A DNA stretch of 64,000 nucleotides from Treponema porcinum (GTDB lineage Bacteria > Spirochaetota > Spirochaetia > Treponematales > Treponemataceae). Location of the stretch: contig NZ_FUWG01000011.1 of the NCBI RefSeq assembly GCF_900167145.1, positions 48,869-112,868 of the forward strand. Direction: 5' to 3'. Numbering within the stretch: the stretch's first letter is position 1; every line of letters begins with the position of its first letter. Positions 1 to 12,078 of the stretch are shown piece after piece. The notes below the pieces were generated by a model that saw nothing but the letters and a program-made list of their open reading frames with translations, was not told the origin of the DNA and ran no database searches. Position numbers and translations under genes: made by a program.

Positions 1-50
1 CGGCTATAAGAACAATCATTTTTTTTCTGAAACTCCCGTAAAAAAGCCTG

Positions 51-150
51 CGAAAGAACCTGAACTTTCGGTCTGACTTTTGTATAGAAAAGTCTGCAAC
101 GCAGACTTTTGGAAAATCGGATATTCCGACGGCTTCCGGCATCTGTCCGG
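51..150. repeat. Cluster of small hairpins
   Basis: No convincing gene lies in bases 1-374. The stretch holds consecutive short inverted repeats: CGAAAG/CTTTCG at 51-70, a 10-bp stem AAAAGTCTGC/GCAGACTTTT around an AAC loop at 88-110, TCGGA/TCCGA at 117-129 and CCGG/CCGG at 136-150. The second hairpin is the same element, in the opposite orientation, as one at 42879-42897, with a compensatory change in the stem. It is probably a dispersed intergenic repeat; function unknown. Confidence 0.5.
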
Positions 151-386
151 CTCTTTATGAATGAGTCTGAGCCAGAAGTCTTTTAATGAATTATATACTA
201 AATTTAAAAAGTATAATAGTATGATTGCAGCACGTTTTTTTACATTTAGCCTGAATGCCGGATTTCTAAGTTTTTGTGACGTACGGGATTTTTTAATCAA
301 GGGGTTCCAGTCCTTTACGGAAAAAAGTCCGGAATTCATGCTGAATATTCTAAAAAAATTGGATTGCTGGTAAAATGGACGGTAAT

Positions 387-1157
387 ATGAAAAAGCGTTT
401 TGTGTCTTTGTTTTTTATTGTGAGTGCGATGGCTTTCCTTTCGGCAGAGTCAGAGGGGGAAAGGCAGTTTAAGGCGAATAATCCTTCCGGCGCGGCTGTA
501 CTTCTGGAAAGTGAAATACAAAGGGGCGAGATTTCGGCAGATACTTATAATTTTCTGGGACTTGCGTATTTTCAGCTTGGCGAGTATGCAAAGTCAATTG
601 ATGCATTTGAGCGCGGAATGAAATCTTCCTATGCAGACAGGAAAAAACTCTGCTTTAATGAAGGAAACGTTGCCTATGCGTCCGGCGATTATGAAAAGGC
701 GGAAAACTGCTTCTCCCTTGCTGTTGCCGTCTCGCCGCAGATGTATTCAGCCGTCCTGAACAGGGCAAATGCGCGCCTTATGCAGAAAAAGTATGGCAGT
801 GCTCTTGATGATTACAAGTTGTATGTTGCATCGGTTCCGGACGATCCTCAGCGTGATTCAATTATTCGTCTTATTTCCTATCTGGAAGAACAGCTTGTGT
901 TTGAAGAACAGGAAAAAGTCCGGCTTGCAGAAGAACAGAAACGTATTGCAGAAGAAAATGAGCGCATGCAGGCGGAAATTGCCCGGCGTGAGGCAGAACA
1001 GGCTGCTGCGGAGGCTGCGCGTAAGGCGGAGGAAGAAGAACGCCGCCGTAAACTGCTGGAGGAAGTTGCAAATTCGCTTCAGCAGACTGATACTACAAAT
1101 ATGACGGCAGGAGCTGAGGAAGTTCTTGACTATGAATACGAGTCTGAACTTGACTAG
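387..1157 (+). CDS. Exported TPR-repeat protein
   Basis: A 256-residue protein with an N-terminal signal peptide (MKKRFVSLFFIV, then AFLSAES). TPR-like helical repeats fill roughly residues 20-150, for example the NFLGLAYFQLGEYAKSID unit, and a long charged Glu/Arg/Ala coiled coil covers about 170-230. TPRs mediate protein-protein contacts, so this is probably a periplasmic or envelope scaffold. An in-frame ATG at 375 would add four residues. The methionine followed by KKR fits a signal peptide better, but neither start has a clear ribosome binding site. A second, larger TPR gene follows after about 40 bp, probably in the same transcript. The partner is unknown. Confidence 0.75.
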   Translation: MKKRFVSLFFIVSAMAFLSAESEGERQFKANNPSGAAVLLESEIQRGEISADTYNFLGLAYFQLGEYAKSIDAFERGMKSSYADRKKLCFNEGNVAYASGDYEKAENCFSLAVAVSPQMYSAVLNRANARLMQKKYGSALDDYKLYVASVPDDPQRDSIIRLISYLEEQLVFEEQEKVRLAEEQKRIAEENERMQAEIARREAEQAAAEAARKAEEEERRRKLLEEVANSLQQTDTTNMTAGAEEVLDYEYESELD

Positions 1158-1199
1158 ATAAAGTTCCTGTCGACAGAAATAATTTTAGTGAGGGGAAAA

Positions 1200-3299
1200 A
1201 TGAGTTCATTGGATTTTGATCACCTGGACAGTTTTAATCAGAGCGGACTGAAAACACGTCTTACAAAAAAGCAGAAGATTGTTATTGCCGTTGCGGCGGT
1301 TTTAGTCATAGTTCTTGCCGTCCTTTTGTGCGTAAAAGGCTGCGGAGGAAGTTCTGGTGCGCGTGACAACACGCTTTCGCTTGTGCGTATGTATATAGAG
1401 CGCGGAGAGTACGAGCGTGCGCTGGACAAGCTTGAAGAGTTGCTGCTTAAAAATGCAGGGGACAAGGAAGCCCTTGATTTGATGGATGCCGTTATTGCGG
1501 AAAAAAATAAATCTTCTGCAGGAGAAACTTCTTCTTCAAACGTTAAGGTTGAAGTTGATACGGACGGGCTTACGCAGGTAATCGAATCTATGAAAAGTGG
1601 CATAGAACGAAATAATCGTGCTGCAGAACAGAACAGTAAGGCTATGGCAGATTTGCTCAACCAGCAGAAAGTTCAGGCAGAAATGGAAAAAACTCGCCTT
1701 GAGGAACAGAAAAAGCAGCAGAAACTTGCAGAAGAGCAGCGTAAGAAAGACGAAGCAGAAAAAAAGGCGGCTGAGGAGAAACGCAAGGCGGAGGAAGAGG
1801 CTCTTAAGAAAAAGAATGCACAGCTTAATAAGGAAATTTCTTTTGTAAATGATGAAATTCAGCAGGGAAAGACTGCGCTTCAGGCAGGGAGTATTGACAA
1901 GGCTCTGAGCCATTTTGAAACAGCCAGAAACAATCTTCCTGTTTCGGACGGAGAACCAGCCTTTTCTGCAGGTAAATATTCTGAGATGGCGCAGGCGCTT
2001 CATAATTCTTCTCAGAACGCAGCTTCGGGCGAAGTCCGTAACCGTCTTGAAGAAGCCGCCGTATCGTATGCACAGAACGCAATTTCTTTAAATCCGAAAG
2101 ATGCTGCGTCTAATTATATTATCGGTGCGGATGCGATGAGCAGAAAAGACTATAAGAAGGCGCTTGATTCGTTTATGCAGGCAGTTAGCACTGACAGCAA
2201 GAACTATCTGTATTATTACGATTTGGGAAGGGCGCAGTATATGCTCAAGAAATTTACTGAAGCTAAATATTCATTTAATACAGCCTGCCAGCTTAACCCG
2301 TCATTTGCGCCGTCGCGCTATAATCTGGGGCTTACGAACAACAAATTGAACGATGCAAAATCTGCACTTGCTGATTTCAGAAAAGCGCATGATATAGATC
2401 CGCTCCACGAAAAAGCGTATATGGAGGAAGGTCGCGTGCTTTTTTCTATGAAAGACTGGAACGGCGCTGTTTACGCATATAACAAGGCGGCCGGTATAAA
2501 CAGTACGAACAGGTCGGCATTCCAGGAACTCGGTTCGTCTTACTATCAGCTGAATAATTACAAGGAGGCAGAGACTGCGTTCAGAAAATCGCTTGCGCTT
2601 CTTCCTGCCGGAACTGACGATCCGCTTACGTATTATAATCTTTCTACAGTCCTGTACGAGCAGGGAAAAGCTGACGATGCGCTGAACTACGCAAAAAAAG
2701 CGTATGATTCGCAGGGGGCGCTTCGTGATATGAATGCACGTGCAAATATTGTTTATAACTACGCGCTTATCTGTGATAAAACAGGCAAGGTTGACGAGGC
2801 GATTGCAAAATATGCAGAGGTGCTCCAGCTTAATCCAAAGCATCTTAAGACGCAGATAAATCTTGGCGTTATGTATATGGGAATGACTCCGCCTAATACG
2901 GAGATGGCGCTTAGTCTTTTCAAAAAAGCATACGAACAGGATAATTCAAGTTTTGAGGCGAACAATAATCTTGGAAGTGCATATCTTTCAAAAAAGGACT
3001 ATAAGAATGCAATCCTTCATTTCCAGAATGCCCTGAAAATCGACCCGAAGGATAATGAAGTCCGCATAAATCTTGCCCAGGCGTTTGCAAGCGACGGTCA
3101 GTATGATAATGCCAAGACAACGTATATGGAAGCTCTGCGGCAAAATCCTAATTCGTGGGACTGTTATATTGAACTTGCAAAAGTCTGCCTTGCCCTGAAT
3201 GACAGCGGAAATGCCGCAAAATTCCTTGAGTTCGTGAAAGTGAAAAATCCTGGATACCGCGAGCCGGAAATTGACAGCCTGTTTGCTTCCATAAAATAA
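1200..3299 (+). CDS. Membrane-anchored TPR-repeat protein
   Basis: About 699 residues. A cytoplasmic N-terminus of some 25 residues precedes one hydrophobic segment (VIAVAAVLVIVLAVLLCV). Next come a helical pair, a long Lys/Glu/Ala coiled coil at about 140-210, and a run of at least ten TPR units to the C-terminus, for example NLGSAYLSKKDYKNAILHFQ. The open frame extends to a GTG at 1188, but the ATG at 1200 has a GAGGGG ribosome binding site at 1190-1195 and is the likely start. It pairs with the preceding TPR gene. The topology suggests an inner-membrane anchor with a large periplasmic TPR solenoid. Its role is not known. Confidence 0.75.
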   Translation: MSSLDFDHLDSFNQSGLKTRLTKKQKIVIAVAAVLVIVLAVLLCVKGCGGSSGARDNTLSLVRMYIERGEYERALDKLEELLLKNAGDKEALDLMDAVIAEKNKSSAGETSSSNVKVEVDTDGLTQVIESMKSGIERNNRAAEQNSKAMADLLNQQKVQAEMEKTRLEEQKKQQKLAEEQRKKDEAEKKAAEEKRKAEEEALKKKNAQLNKEISFVNDEIQQGKTALQAGSIDKALSHFETARNNLPVSDGEPAFSAGKYSEMAQALHNSSQNAASGEVRNRLEEAAVSYAQNAISLNPKDAASNYIIGADAMSRKDYKKALDSFMQAVSTDSKNYLYYYDLGRAQYMLKKFTEAKYSFNTACQLNPSFAPSRYNLGLTNNKLNDAKSALADFRKAHDIDPLHEKAYMEEGRVLFSMKDWNGAVYAYNKAAGINSTNRSAFQELGSSYYQLNNYKEAETAFRKSLALLPAGTDDPLTYYNLSTVLYEQGKADDALNYAKKAYDSQGALRDMNARANIVYNYALICDKTGKVDEAIAKYAEVLQLNPKHLKTQINLGVMYMGMTPPNTEMALSLFKKAYEQDNSSFEANNNLGSAYLSKKDYKNAILHFQNALKIDPKDNEVRINLAQAFASDGQYDNAKTTYMEALRQNPNSWDCYIELAKVCLALNDSGNAAKFLEFVKVKNPGYREPEIDSLFASIK

Positions 3300-3336
3300 G
3301 AAAAATAAGCAGATAAAATTGTGCGGCGGCGTTGAT

Positions 3337-5511
3337 TTACGTACGCCGTACAAGCGAAAACAGCTGTTCGCGCGTTATGACTGTGTAGACCGGACGTCCG
3401 TGAGGACAGTGCGGGTCTTCCAGTTCAAGTGCGTTCCGGGCAATTTCTTCTGCCGCATTGTCGTCAAGAATCCAGCCGTCTTTTACAGCTGCCTTGCACG
3501 CCGTCATTGCGGCGATTGAGTAAATCAAGTCTTTCGGGGCAACTTTTTTGTCCAGAAGATCGTGCTCAAGGTCAAGTTCTGAGCCGCTCCATCGTTCCTG
3601 AAGCGTTGTGAATTCCCATTTTCCGCCGCCTGTATTCCTGCATTCAAATCCTATTTTAGAAAGTTCGTCCTGAATTGACTCCAGATAGTCGTCTTCCTTT
3701 TCGTCTTTTGTTTCGATTACGTACGGAATGAGAAGGTGCTGGCGTTTGCTCTGGTTTTTCATAATGCTGTCGAACAGGGCGCGTTCGTGGGCGGCGTGCT
3801 TGTCTATGATGTAAAGAGCGGCGCCTTTTTCTACTATAATAAATGTTCCGAGTGCGCTTCCGAGGAAATGAAAGCCGTTTGTTTCTGCATTGAACGCGGA
3901 TTTTGACGCATTGCCCGCCGCATTAGCCGCATTGCCAGATGCGGCGTCGTCCTGTGCAGGGAAAGACGGCTTGGTTTCTGAAAAAATGTTTTTTTGGGTG
4001 AATGAAGCGTCTTTTTCCGTCTGCGTCGTTTTTTCTTGAGAAGCGGCGCCGTCCTCCGTTTCGTTCTGCGGAATTCCTTTGTTATACGCGGCAATAGCCC
4101 TGTCTGCAATTTCAATTACTTTTTGCGTGCGTGCGGAAACGTTTTTTTTCTGCGGGGCTTCTGCCTGAAAAACAGCGCTTTTCGCATACGAATCCGCCGC
4201 CGCTACAGTTTCCGGTATTACGGAAGACTGTCCGTGGAAAATCGTATATTTTTCGGAAAACGGGCGCGGTTCAAAAAATCTGCTGCGGTTTCCTGCGCCT
4301 GTTCCGCTGTATGTGTCAGAAATGCCTGTTTTTTTTTGGAATGAGTTTTGCGCCGCCGGATTATGTAATTTTCCCGGCGTATCCGGCTCATCGTCCGAAA
4401 GTGCCAGTTCTGCAAGGTCTGCCGGAGATGACGAACCGTTTGTCCTTGAAAAAAGAGCCTGTGAACCGAACTCTTTTGAAGGCTGGTTCAGCGATGCTTT
4501 CATCGTTTTGTTTGTATAGTCGGAAAAAAATTGTTTTACAGTCGTGCTTATGCCGTGATGAAGGGCCGATATGTCCTTGAAACGGACTTCGCGCTTTGCC
4601 GGATGAATATTAAAGTCCACCAGTGCTGGATTTATCTGGATAAACGCTGCTGCCACCGGAAAACTGCCGTTCGGAAAATAGCCCTGACCGCCGTATTCTA
4701 TTGCCTGTACGAGGGAATATTCTGTAATCCGCCTGCCGTTTACGAATATGTAAATGTCTTTTTTGTTAGGGCGGAAAACGCCCGGTTCTCCTATGACGAT
4801 TTTAAATGACCAGTCCGGGGCATCGGATGAGTCGGAGCGTGCTGAAAGTTCGTAGAACAGTTCGGGTGATTCCTTAAGTTCCATTGCCTTTACAAAACGT
4901 TCCGTCAAAGTCTGACCGGCAGGCAAATCAAGTTTTATAGTTCCGTCAGAAACGAAGCGGAATGATTTTTCCGGGCAGGGAAGCGTTTTTTCAACGAATG
5001 TATTTTTGCACAATATGCCTTCGCTTGCCGGACGTTTAAGAAAGACGCGGCGTGCCGGGAAATTTTCAAACAGTCCTTCCGCCTGAACGATTGTTCCGTC
5101 AAGAACTGCTGTCTGTTCGATAATATGGTCTTCGGTGACCGAAGCGCGCATTTTCCATCCGCCGGACGTTATTGAAAGGCGGCAGACGGCGGCGATGGAG
5201 GAGAGTGCTTCTCCGCGGAAACCAAGCGTCGTAAGGTTCAGCAAGTCTGTTTCCGTCGCGATTTTACTTGTTGAGTGCGGTCGTGCGCACGTCTGTAAAT
5301 CGTCTTTTGTCATTCCGCAGCCGTTGTCTACAATGCGCACCTTGTCAATTCCGCCGCCGTTTATTTCTACGGTTACGGAGTCTGCTCCAGAGTCGATAGC
5401 GTTGTCCATAAGCTCGCGGACAATTGCATTCGGGCGGTCGATGACTTCACCAGCCGCAATTTTTCGCGCAACTTCCGCATTGAGCATTCGTACCGGGTGT
5501 GCCGTGCTCAT
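3337..5511 (-). CDS. mutL: DNA mismatch repair protein MutL
   Basis: MutL couples MutS mismatch recognition to strand removal. The 724-residue frame has the N-terminal GHKL ATPase: IAAGEVIDRP, the catalytic Glu in RELMDN, DNGCGM, and GFRGEALSSI. A low-complexity linker spans about 340-540. A C-terminal dimerisation domain follows, with DKHAAHERALFD, the ACKAAVKDG segment and CPHGRPVY. The last three elements match the metal-dependent endonuclease of MutL homologues outside enterics, although the final acidic residue of the DQHA motif is Asp instead of Glu. The start codon overlaps the xseB stop as ATGA, which shows translational coupling in a minus-strand xseA-xseB-mutL operon. Confidence 0.95.
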   Translation of the reverse strand: MSTAHPVRMLNAEVARKIAAGEVIDRPNAIVRELMDNAIDSGADSVTVEINGGGIDKVRIVDNGCGMTKDDLQTCARPHSTSKIATETDLLNLTTLGFRGEALSSIAAVCRLSITSGGWKMRASVTEDHIIEQTAVLDGTIVQAEGLFENFPARRVFLKRPASEGILCKNTFVEKTLPCPEKSFRFVSDGTIKLDLPAGQTLTERFVKAMELKESPELFYELSARSDSSDAPDWSFKIVIGEPGVFRPNKKDIYIFVNGRRITEYSLVQAIEYGGQGYFPNGSFPVAAAFIQINPALVDFNIHPAKREVRFKDISALHHGISTTVKQFFSDYTNKTMKASLNQPSKEFGSQALFSRTNGSSSPADLAELALSDDEPDTPGKLHNPAAQNSFQKKTGISDTYSGTGAGNRSRFFEPRPFSEKYTIFHGQSSVIPETVAAADSYAKSAVFQAEAPQKKNVSARTQKVIEIADRAIAAYNKGIPQNETEDGAASQEKTTQTEKDASFTQKNIFSETKPSFPAQDDAASGNAANAAGNASKSAFNAETNGFHFLGSALGTFIIVEKGAALYIIDKHAAHERALFDSIMKNQSKRQHLLIPYVIETKDEKEDDYLESIQDELSKIGFECRNTGGGKWEFTTLQERWSGSELDLEHDLLDKKVAPKDLIYSIAAMTACKAAVKDGWILDDNAAEEIARNALELEDPHCPHGRPVYTVITREQLFSLVRRT

Positions 5512-5783
5512 TGACGCGTTCCTGCCTCAGGTGCGCCGGCTGTTCCGTCGCTTCCAAGACCTGTGAAAAGGTCTAGTTCCGCCGGCTCTGCGTCCTGCGG
5601 TGCAGGATTGTTCATAAGCTGCTGGATTTTTCCTTCGATTTTGTCGATTTCTTTTTCCATTCCGCGGGCAAGGCGTATGCCTTCCTCAAAATCCTTGAGC
5701 GCTTCTTCAAGCGTGATGTCTGATTTTTTTATATCATTTGTAAGCTGCTCAAGCTTTGCAAGGTTTTCTTCAAAATTATTCAT
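5508..5783 (-). CDS. xseB: Exodeoxyribonuclease VII small subunit
   Basis: The 91-residue small subunit of exonuclease VII, which degrades single-stranded DNA with the large subunit XseA. The core NFEENLAKLEQLTNDI and the LEEALKDFEEGIRLAR segment form the family's antiparallel helical hairpin. The C-terminal 30 residues are an extra Pro/Ala-rich tail. It lies 26 bp downstream of xseA and overlaps mutL by 4 bp, so all three are probably co-transcribed. Confidence 0.93.
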   Translation of the reverse strand: MNNFEENLAKLEQLTNDIKKSDITLEEALKDFEEGIRLARGMEKEIDKIEGKIQQLMNNPAPQDAEPAELDLFTGLGSDGTAGAPEAGTRQ

Positions 5784-5809
5784 TTTCTGCTCCTATAAAA
5801 AAGTAAATT

Positions 5810-7042
5810 TTATTTTGCTTGTGTTACCACGGCAGTTATTTTTCCTTTTGCAGGGATTATTTCTATTTCTGCTCCGGCGGCAATTTGAGTTCCGTCCCGG
5901 ATGATTTTCTGCGTAGATTTTTCACGAACCATAGAATATCCGCGGTCAAGGATGACTTGCGGACTTGCATTCTCAAGAATTGTAGCGCAGTTTTCGATAA
6001 AGCGACGCGTATCCTGAAGTTTACGGCTGATGTTCTGCATAAGGTCGTCCTTTGCATTGTCAAAGCGGACAAGGAGCGGCTGTTCAATGGAACGGAATTT
6101 TAGTTCAAGATTGTCAGGATTAAACGCCTTCACCATAAGCTTTGTTTTTTCCACCCTCATCTTAACGCCCGAATACAACTCGTTCTGGTAAAAGCGAAGC
6201 GTCTGCATAATGTCAGAAAGCTGCGGAACGCATAATTCTGCGGCGGCAGACGGCGTAGGTGCGCGCTTGTCCGCGGCGTAGTCGCTCAAAGCCCAGTCAA
6301 TTTCGTGACCTACTGCTGATACAACAGGAATTTCGCTTTGTGAAATGGCGCGGACAACACATTCTTCGCTGAACGGAAGCAAATCTTCCAGAGAGCCGCC
6401 GCCTCTTCCTACAATAAGAACGTCGCAAAGTTTTGCGTTGTTTGCGTTCTGTATCTGCTGTACGATATTTTCCGCAGCTCCGTCGCCTTGAACAAGCGTC
6501 GGGAATACGATTACTGAAACGCACTTGTTCCGCCGCTTTGTAATCTGCAAAATGTCGCGGAGCGCTGCACCTGTAGGGCTTGTTACAACGCCTATAGTGC
6601 GCGGAAATAGCGGAAGCTTTCGTTTTCTGCTTTCGTCAAAAAGTCCTTCAGTAGAAAGCCTGCGCTTTCGTTCCTCTATCATTTTCAGGACTGCGCCTTC
6701 TCCGGCAACAGTCATTTTTGTTATTACAATCTGATATTTTCCCTGCGGACCGTATACGCTCAGTTTTCCTGTTGCCTGAACTTTCGTTCCGTCCTTAGGG
6801 ATAAAGTCAAGATACGCCGCGGAATAGCGGAACATTACTGCACTAATGACAGAACCGCTGTCCTTCAGGTTAAAATACAAATGACCCGAAGAATTCGGGC
6901 GGTAGTTTGAGATTTCGCCTTCCAGCGTAATTGCCGGAAATGTTCCTTCAAGGATTTCTTTGATGATTTCGTTCAGTTCTGATACGGTGAAAACTTTGTC
7001 AGAAGGAAAAAGCGATGGATTCATAACGATAATTTTATACAT
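5810..7042 (-). CDS. xseA: Exodeoxyribonuclease VII large subunit
   Basis: Catalytic subunit of exonuclease VII, 410 residues. It has an N-terminal OB-fold (FTVSELNEIIKEIL, then LEGEISNYRPNSSGHLYFNLKD) and the nuclease core with GVVTSPTGAALRDI, VGRGGGSLEDL and SAVGHEIDWALSDYAADKRAPTPSAAAE. A coiled-coil region binds XseB, and the C-terminus ends in a small beta domain (RGYSMV). The frame opens at 7042. An internal ATG at 7024 (MNPSLFPSDK) matches the usual N-terminal length better, and neither has a strong ribosome binding site. It is the first gene of the minus-strand operon and is divergent from the gene at 7083. Confidence 0.95.
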   Translation of the reverse strand: MYKIIVMNPSLFPSDKVFTVSELNEIIKEILEGTFPAITLEGEISNYRPNSSGHLYFNLKDSGSVISAVMFRYSAAYLDFIPKDGTKVQATGKLSVYGPQGKYQIVITKMTVAGEGAVLKMIEERKRRLSTEGLFDESRKRKLPLFPRTIGVVTSPTGAALRDILQITKRRNKCVSVIVFPTLVQGDGAAENIVQQIQNANNAKLCDVLIVGRGGGSLEDLLPFSEECVVRAISQSEIPVVSAVGHEIDWALSDYAADKRAPTPSAAAELCVPQLSDIMQTLRFYQNELYSGVKMRVEKTKLMVKAFNPDNLELKFRSIEQPLLVRFDNAKDDLMQNISRKLQDTRRFIENCATILENASPQVILDRGYSMVREKSTQKIIRDGTQIAAGAEIEIIPAKGKITAVVTQAK

Positions 7043-7079
7043 TCAGTTCAACTTGTTCAACAGTCTGCCGATTATATAA

Positions 7080-9575
<2,496 letters not shown>

Positions 9576-9579
<4 letters not shown>

Positions 9580-12077
9580 AAAAAACAAATGCCGGACTGG
9601 CAGTTATAATTCAGTGCAGGACTTCCTCAACAAGACTTCCGGGAAAAGCGTTGAAGCTCCTTGGAGGAAAGCCTGTTCTTGAATGGACGCTGAATTCAAT
9701 GCGCAAAGTGTGCGCAGACAGATATATTGTTGCAACGGACGAAGCTTCTTATGACGAACTTCTGCCTGTCGTTCAGAGATGCGGCTGGGAACTTTTTGCA
9801 GGACCGCTTGAGGACGTTCTTGAACGTTATTGCATAGTAATTCGTTCCATAAAATGCAGGACTGTCCTTCGCGCTACTGCCGACAATCCGTTTTTATTTT
9901 ACGAGGCGGCAGAACTTCTGTGTACTGAATTTGAAAAACAGTCTGAGATTTCAAAATGCGATTATATGACCTGGACTGGGCTTCCGCACGGTTCTGGTGT
10001 TGAGATTTTCCGCGCGGACTCATTGCTTGAGGCCGCCGCTGCAACGACAGACCCGTATGACCGCGAACATGTAGGACCTGCGCTGTATAACCATAAAAAC
10101 AAATTTACATCGCTTTTTTTTAAAGCTCCGTCGCGTTTTTATTTTCCTGAATACCGCACAACAATCGATACTCCGTCTGATTTCCGGCGCGCGCTTGCTG
10201 TTGTAAACAGGCTTTCCGACGGAAAAATGCCTTCAGAACCGTACACCACAGAACAGATTGTTTCTGCTGTCAAAGACCCGTTCGTCCACGATACTGTTTT
10301 ATTTGTTCCGTCTGTAAAAAAAGGATGCGGTACAGGACATCTGCGCCGTTGCCTGAAAGCGGCGGTTGATTCCGGCGGATTTGTCTATGTTCCGAAAGAC
10401 GCCGGTCTTGAGGAAACGGAACTGGTTGTAAGCGAGTATCTTTCGCTTGAGGACGGACTTAAAGACTACCAGATTGTGCGGACGTTCCCCGAACCAAATG
10501 AATTTTCCCTTATAGTAACAGATTTATTTTCAATGGATAAACCTCTGGCAGAAAAACTCCATGAAGTTTCCGTAGTTGCCGCCATTGACGAAGGTTCTGC
10601 ATTTACTCCGTGGTGTGATTATCTTCTTGATATCATTCCGTCTGACAATGAAAACAGGGCGGCAAATCTTTCTCTCCCTGCATTCATCGAAAAACCGGTG
10701 AACAGGCGGACTGTCGGAACTTTTACTGTATCAAAAGTTCTTGTTACTTTCGGAGGAGAAGATCCTGCAAACCTTACTGTTCCTGCCGCGCGTTATTTTG
10801 CCGGAGCAGGATATTCCGTTACGGCAATTCTTCCTGAAAAAAAACGTCCTTCTGAACCGCTGGAAAACATAACGTTCATAGAACCTGTAGTGAACCTTAA
10901 GGAAACGCTTTACAGATACGATCTGGTCGTAACTCACTACGGACTTACGGCTTTTGAAGCGAACAGCGCAGGTTGTGCAGTAATTCTTGCCGCTACAAGC
11001 ATGCTTCACGAAAAACTTTCAAAGTCTTACGGATTTTGTACGCTTTCCAGAAAACAACTTGAATTGCCGTTTGACGCCGCGCTTTTCTCCGACGTTTCAA
11101 AGTTGTTCCCTCCGGGCACAGCCTCTGGCGTAGAAAGCCGCTCTCTTGGCGATTATATAAAAAATCTTGCGCACGGCGCGCGCTTTGAATGTCCAGTCTG
11201 CAAAAACAGTGGAAAACCAGCAGAAAAAGAAAAATCTCCTGAAGAACCGGATGAAATTGTCGCGCGCACTGAATTCCGGACGTTCAGACGCTGCCGTTCC
11301 TGCGGAATTATCTATATGTCGTGGTCAATAAAAAGCGAGGCTGCTGATTACGGAAAATCTTATTTTTCTGAGCAGTACAAAAATCAGTACGGAAAAACAT
11401 ATCTTGAAGATTTTGAATTTATAAAAAAATCGTGCGGACGGCGCGTAATGGAACTGAATTCAACTCTCAGAATTGCGCATTATGCAAAACCGGCTGTTCT
11501 TGACATCGGCTGCGCCTACGGACCGTTTCTTTCTGCGGCGAATGACAAAGGCTGGCAGGTGTTTGGCACGGATATTGCGGAAGATGCAGTGTCGTATGTA
11601 CAGAATACGCTGCTTTTCCCTGCCGTATGTGCTCCATTCCCGGAGTTTGATTCAGCCGTTTCGTTCGGAATAAATCAGTTCGACGCAGTTACTATGTGGT
11701 ACGTCATCGAACATTTTTCGGATCTTGCGCCTGTCTTGAAAAAAGTTTCGTCGCTTTTAAAAAAGGGCGGAATATTTGCATTTTCAACGCCTTCAGGGCA
11801 GGGAGTTTCCGCAAAACTGAACAGGCAGCATTTTTTTGAAGAAAGTCCGGCGGATCATTACACGATATGGGAACCGTCGCGTGCAGGAAAAATTCTTCAG
11901 CAGTTCGGTTTTCAGATTGTAAAAACTGTGTCTACCGGTCATCACGCAGAGCGTTTTCCGCAAGTAAAGGCTCACGGCTGGGAAAAAACAAGCCTTCCGT
12001 TCAAAATGTATCAGACGGCAAGCAGACTGTGTAGAATGGGCGACACTTTTGAAGTATACTGCCGCAAGGTAAAATAG
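9576..12077 (+). CDS. Fused SpsF-like cytidylyltransferase / PseG-like hydrolase / methyltransferase
   Basis: A three-domain protein of about 833 residues. Residues 1-235 are an SpsF/CMP-sugar cytidylyltransferase (CRTSSTRLPGKALKLLGGKP). Residues about 240-520 resemble PseG, the UDP-sugar hydrolase of pseudaminic acid synthesis, with the catalytic-histidine loop as GTGHLRRC and the donor-binding VVTHYGLTAFEA. Residues about 530-833 start with a four-cysteine zinc-ribbon-like segment (CPVC and CRSC) and continue as a class I SAM methyltransferase (VLDIGCAYG, WYVIEHF). The ATG at 9576 overlaps the previous stop (ATGA) and has GAGCGGA before it; the TTG at 9561 is less likely. Joining CMP-activation, UDP removal and methylation suggests a modified nonulosonic acid pathway. 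Confidence 0.85.
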
Positions 12078-12078
12078 A

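Noticed and set aside
16..339. 107-codon minus-strand open frame at the window start
   Set aside because: It runs across the hairpin cluster, has no ribosome binding site or recognisable sequence, and overlaps a plus-strand frame of equal quality.
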